From: Heterocephalus glaber
Taxonomy: Eukaryota > Chordata > Mammalia > Rodentia > Bathyergidae
Assembly: GCF_000247695.1 (NCBI RefSeq)
Contig: NW_004624848.1
Coordinates: 1,557,940-1,621,939, forward strand
Direction: 5' to 3'
DNA length: 64,000 nt
Below the pieces are notes generated by a model that saw only the letters and a list, made by a program, of their open reading frames with translations, was not told the DNA's origin and ran no database searches. This document shows, one piece after another, positions 60,396-64,000 of this stretch (its first letter is position 1; each line of letters starts with the position of its first letter). The position numbers were made by a program, and so were the translations under genes.

Positions 60396-61090
60396 CAACT
60401 AACAATCAGTTTGAAATGCTCTGCTGATCTATTGCATTTGTTTAAATATAAATCTGTGGATTAGTTCTTATGAAGTTATAGTTTGAATGACCTGAAATTT
60501 CTTTTAAACTTCATACTGTACTTTTTTGGATGCATTTTAAAAAGCAAGCATTTCATTATGAAATTCAACAAATAGATCTGCTTAAAATAAATAGTTCTTT
60601 TTAACATTCATATTCAGGAACTGTCCCTAACATTTTCTAATACCTTAAAAGGAAGAATGTTTTCTTGTCACTTTGGTCTATTCCAAAAGAAATTGGTTTT
60701 TTTTTATCATTTTCATGGTCATTACCAATAAGTAAATTCATGTATCCAAGCAGATGAGCCTTTTAAAATGCTGAATGCTGTTACTAAAATGCTCTCTTTT
60801 AAAATCAGGCCTTAGTTCATGATAATGCTTTGAAAAGCAGCTCCTCAGTCCTGCCAAATTTGACCATCATGCTACTCATTTTTCTGGCTTTAGAACAGTC
60901 CATCTCTAAAATACCTTGTCATTTGCAAATGGAAGAAGGATGTTTAAAAAACACGAAAGAAACTCACCTGCAGTAAGTAAAGATGTCTTGGTCAGTGAGA
61001 AAAATAATAAAAATTTGACTCATCTTGCACTTAAACAAGAAATTATTTCCTCTGTAGTCATCAAAAATTTCTTCTTGAGCTAAAAGAATC
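60396..61090. other. Intronic, nothing recognised
   Basis: AT-rich; nothing supported. Confidence 0.5.
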
Positions 61091-62350
61091 CTACTGATGT
61101 GGTCAGACCATGTATAGATGGGTTTAGGCGAAGACGTCCAACTGCTCAGAGAATGGACCCAGATGGACTTGGCTGGGACCCAGGCAGTGTGCAGAGGCAG
61201 CGCCCTGCGGAGCCTTCCAGGACAGGGCGGCCTCCTCCTGGGACAGTTGCGGAGCGGAGACCGTCTGCCCCGAGCCCTTCCTTCACACCTTAAGCTTCCA
61301 TCCCTCGATGTGACCCTTGAAATGCACCGTCCCCTCCGGTGTTCTGGGTGTCCCATCCTGAGGGGTTGACACGCTCAGTCGCGCTCCTAGCCTTTCCCTG
61401 GGCTCATCCACTCCTACTGGAACGCATCCCTCCCTCTAGTTGTCCCATTATATGTTGAAGGAAGAAGAGCAATGTCAAGATAATAATCCGCGAGAGAGAG
61501 ACCTTGCCTAAGCTAATAATGTGAGCTTCATTTCTTAAATTCAGTTCCTCAGGATCCCTTCAGTAACGCACCGATTCGTTTGTTGGCACACGCACCCGAG
61601 TATCCTGTCATTAATGCGAGTTGTTGCTTCACCGTGTCTCACACGGCTTGCATTAATAAAGAAGCACAGGGCGCAAAGCATCACCTCGGGGAGGCCGCCT
61701 TGGTAATGAGACTGAAACTAGCCCCAGAGCCACTACGATGAAGAGCAGCAGAAGTGACGCCTTCCCGGAGGGAGAGAGGAGCACGGGTTCTAACTGCACT
61801 GACTTCCTGGCAGAGTGCACCCATGCACTTGTTCCTCGGGAAGCAATCGCTGAGTGTCAGAGCGACAGTCACGCTGAAGGCCGGCGCAGTTGCAGCCAGA
61901 GTAGGCTGACGCAGGGCAGGGTTCTCTCCACAGTAGCGCCCGGGGAGCCGCCGACGGTGGTGGGTACCATGCATTTCAGGAGCTAGTCCCCCTCCCCTGA
62001 GGAAAGGAAATCGGAACGGGTAGGCGAGCACTTTGTGTGCCTTCACGATTTACTTTCCACAGCGTTCATGAATTCAGGACTGTCTGTGCCTGTGAGATAA
62101 AGCAGACGCAGATCGCCACACTCAGGACCAGGCCTCTCCTGCGAGTCTACTTCCTACTGCAAGAAAAGCAGCCGTTGATGACTCAGGGCTCACACGCACC
62201 TGCTGAGCTCGTTCCCGAGGTCTGAGTCGGGACAGCTGCTCCACGGCCCACTGGCAGCGGGGCTGGTTCTAGGGTCTGCAGTGAGCCGCCCATCAGCCGT
62301 GGCGCTCTCCCCTCCCCGGGCAGGCGCTGTCCTGACGGTGCTGTCCTCCG
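61091..62350. promoter_or_regulatory. GC/CpG-enriched intronic block, candidate regulatory
   Basis: GC and CpG rise over the AT-rich flanks in two sub-blocks (61110-61400, 61620-62350) with no repeat family recognised. Overlapping frames on both strands (82-130 codons) are best explained by composition. Could be an enhancer or alternative promoter within PDGFC; inference only. Confidence 0.35.
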
Positions 62351-62419
62351 GGCCAGGTGAAGTTCGGTAGGCTTTGGTCAGTAGTTGCGCCTAACCCCAC
62401 CCTTCCCAACTCCAATAGC

Positions 62420-62875
62420 CGCCTTTCTGCTCTGTTTCTGTGAGACTGACTGCTTTTTAGGTTCCGCGCGTGAGATCATGCAGCACTTTCCTGCTCCTGG
62501 CTCATTCCACTTACGCCTTGTCCTCCGTGTTAAAAATGACGCTTTTTCTCTTTTTAACCCTTGTATATTATTCCACTGAGTATTCGCACCACATTTTCTC
62601 TGTTTCTGTAACCATTCGTCTGTGGATAGACATTTAGATTGTTCCCATATCCTCAATTCAAATAGTACAGAACTGAGCATGGTAGGCGGATATCACTTTG
62701 ATATTCAGATTGCAAAATTTTGAAAATATACCCAGAAGGGGGTCTTCTCGATCTATATTTAGTGTGTTGAGGAATCTCCATACCTGTTTTCCAGATGGTT
62801 GCTGTAGTTTACATCTCCACCAAGGGTGTACAAAGCATCACACTGTACCCTATAAATATATACAAGTATTTGTCA
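62420..62875 (-). mobile_element. Antisense L1 3' UTR
   Basis: gctcctggctcattccactt ... tattattccactgagtattc ... aaccattcgtctgtggatag ... tatacccagaagggggtctt ... tctccaccaagggtgtacaa follows the antisense L1 3' UTR order closely. Confidence 0.9.
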
Positions 62876-63039
62876 AAAGAAATATAGCATTTTCATTTCA
62901 AGAAACTGATCTGTGTGAGTTGACATTTAATGAGGAGCTCTGGCGTCTCCTCTTCCAGGAGGGAAATCTTCTATGAGCCCCTAACATATATGGTTGAATT
63001 ATCAACAATTATTTTTTAAAAAACAAAAACAAACCTAGT
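62876..63039. other. Intronic, nothing recognised
   Basis: Short AT-rich spacer between L1 and MIR. Confidence 0.5.
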
Positions 63040-63222
63040 ATTAAACAATTTCTTGTGAGGCACTATACTAAACAAGGTGCATTTTTTCTCTTTTTCATCC
63101 TCACAACCTTGAGACCTAGTGAATATTATCCCTGTTTTGTGGACAGTGGGTAAGGGATAGTAACGTTTGGGGCTAGAGACAGCCAGATCATGCTAAGAAT
63201 GTGGGCCCAGAAGCCTCAAACT
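63040..63222 (-). mobile_element. MIR SINE
   Basis: gaggcactatactaaacaag ... tcctcacaaccttgagacct ... tattatccctgttttgtgga follows the reverse complement of MIR. Confidence 0.65.
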
Positions 63223-63227
63223 AAATT

Positions 63228-63372
63228 CCTGCCCCAGATTGGGTAATTTTAGGTTATGGCTTCTTCCTTGTCATATAACCCATCTGTTGCTCTAAAATGG
63301 GTATACTAGAAGGAGCTGGATGGGTTAGTTTGAAAATTGGATGAGTTTGTATTTAGGAAGTACCTGGATCCT
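63228..63372 (+). mobile_element. MIR SINE
   Basis: ttgggtaattttaggttatg ... cccatctgttgctctaaaat plus gggtatact ... ggatgagtttgtatttagga follows MIR from its core to its 3' part on the + strand. Confidence 0.6.
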
Positions 63373-64000
63373 CCTATGAACCACCTAATATTATTTGCTT
63401 TTGCTTTTTTAAGATGGTTCTTATTTTAGATAATATTTTAGAAGACTTGGCAACTTGTTACAAATATATATCCTTTTTGGCATTCAGTAATACTGTATTT
63501 CATTTTACAGTATGCATTCTTACTTGATGAATTTCAACTATGTGTTTTCTCGTTTCTGTGAAAAACATTCTTCCCTATGCACTTTCTGATTTTCCCATCA
63601 TAAATTAATCACTGATCTGTATATATTGATCATTAGCTTATCCCAGAAATGTATCAAAGACCGAAGTTTGCAGTCAGCTTTGCCTCTTGCCCATCTCTCA
63701 TGCCCACACCCACCCCGTCCCACCTTCCTGAGTGGGCTCAGTGTGGAACCGTCCCTGGGGAGCCCTGCTGTCCTTCTAGCCATCCCATCCAGTCACTGTC
63801 ATGCCCTCTGGCCTCCCTGCCTGTCCCACAGTGGCCCAGACATGCTGTGTGCCCACCGATTCCTCAAACAAATCTCTTACATGTTGCAAACACACACTAA
63901 TAATAAAACAATTTTTTAAAACTCTGATTAAATGCAAAGAATCCATTATCAACCAAGGATCATTATTCTTCTCCATTTCTATTGCAACTTTCTTTCTTTC
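63373..64000. other. Intronic, nothing recognised
   Basis: Overlapping frames at 63598-63976 come from a C-rich stretch. No domain or repeat family recognised. Confidence 0.45.

Larger units (their letters stand above)
42429..64000 (+). other. PDGFC: PDGFC downstream intron (partial, probably intron 2)
   Basis: No continuation of the CUB domain (YDFVEVE...) was found down to the right edge, so the whole right third appears to be one intron. It is dense in repeats between 43.4 and 55.5 kb. Confidence 0.72.

Noticed and set aside
61681..62046. 121-codon - strand frame and its + strand partner at 61738-61986
   Set aside because: Arg/Pro/Ala-rich in a CpG-enriched block, no domain; a compositional shadow is more likely.
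1..64000. CRISPR array, prophage, operon or other prokaryotic system
   Set aside because: SINEs, L1s, microsatellites and a vertebrate growth-factor exon with splice sites show mammalian DNA; no spaced direct repeats of CRISPR type.

Overview
The window is eukaryotic nuclear DNA from a mammal. It contains one recognisable protein-coding exon, at 42233-42428 on the + strand. This exon encodes the first part of the CUB domain of platelet-derived growth factor C (PDGFC). Flanking splice sites put everything upstream (1-42232) in the preceding intron and everything downstream (42429-64000) in the following intron. No other PDGFC exon, other gene, rRNA, tRNA, CRISPR array or bacterial-style operon was found.

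The repeats point to a rodent. There are ID-type SINEs (tRNA-Ala-like, 'tagctcagtgg...') in both orientations, and dimeric 7SL-B1 plus shortened-ID elements (B1-dID type). B1-dID elements are known from squirrel-, dormouse-, beaver- and guinea-pig-related lineages rather than mouse or rat, so a non-muroid rodent is most likely. The exact species cannot be fixed from sequence alone.

Layout. 1-170: L1 ORF2 fragment at the left edge. 170-18600: intron 1 with SINEs, three L1 3'-end fragments on the - strand, two MaLR-like LTRs, two Tigger-like DNA transposons and a mariner transposase remnant. 18638-19610: an L1 whose two halves face opposite ways, as left by twin priming. 19640-42232: mostly old intronic DNA with SINEs, microsatellites and a small LTR-like promoter block near 32315-32560. 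42233-42428: PDGFC exon. 43433-45890: B1 SINE, old antisense L1 and an antisense MaLR LTR. 48590-52665: a GC-rich block fused to a decayed L1 ORF2/3' region, itself carrying a young SINE with perfect 12-bp target duplications. 52800-53160: a second mariner remnant. 54115-55490: antisense L1 and MaLR-like LTR. 57143-57177: five perfect TGACCTA heptamers, which read as an array of nuclear-receptor half-sites in DR1 spacing. 61100-62350: GC/CpG-enriched intronic block of unknown role. 62420-64000: antisense L1 and two opposed MIRs.

Functionally the window is the interior of one large gene. No novel multi-gene system is visible. The observations most worth a second look are the DR1 heptamer array, the two CpG-enriched blocks, the ETS-site pair next to the rearranged L1, the compact LTR-like promoter, and the nested or rearranged transposons. 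Family names for repeats come from recognised motifs, not from a database comparison.
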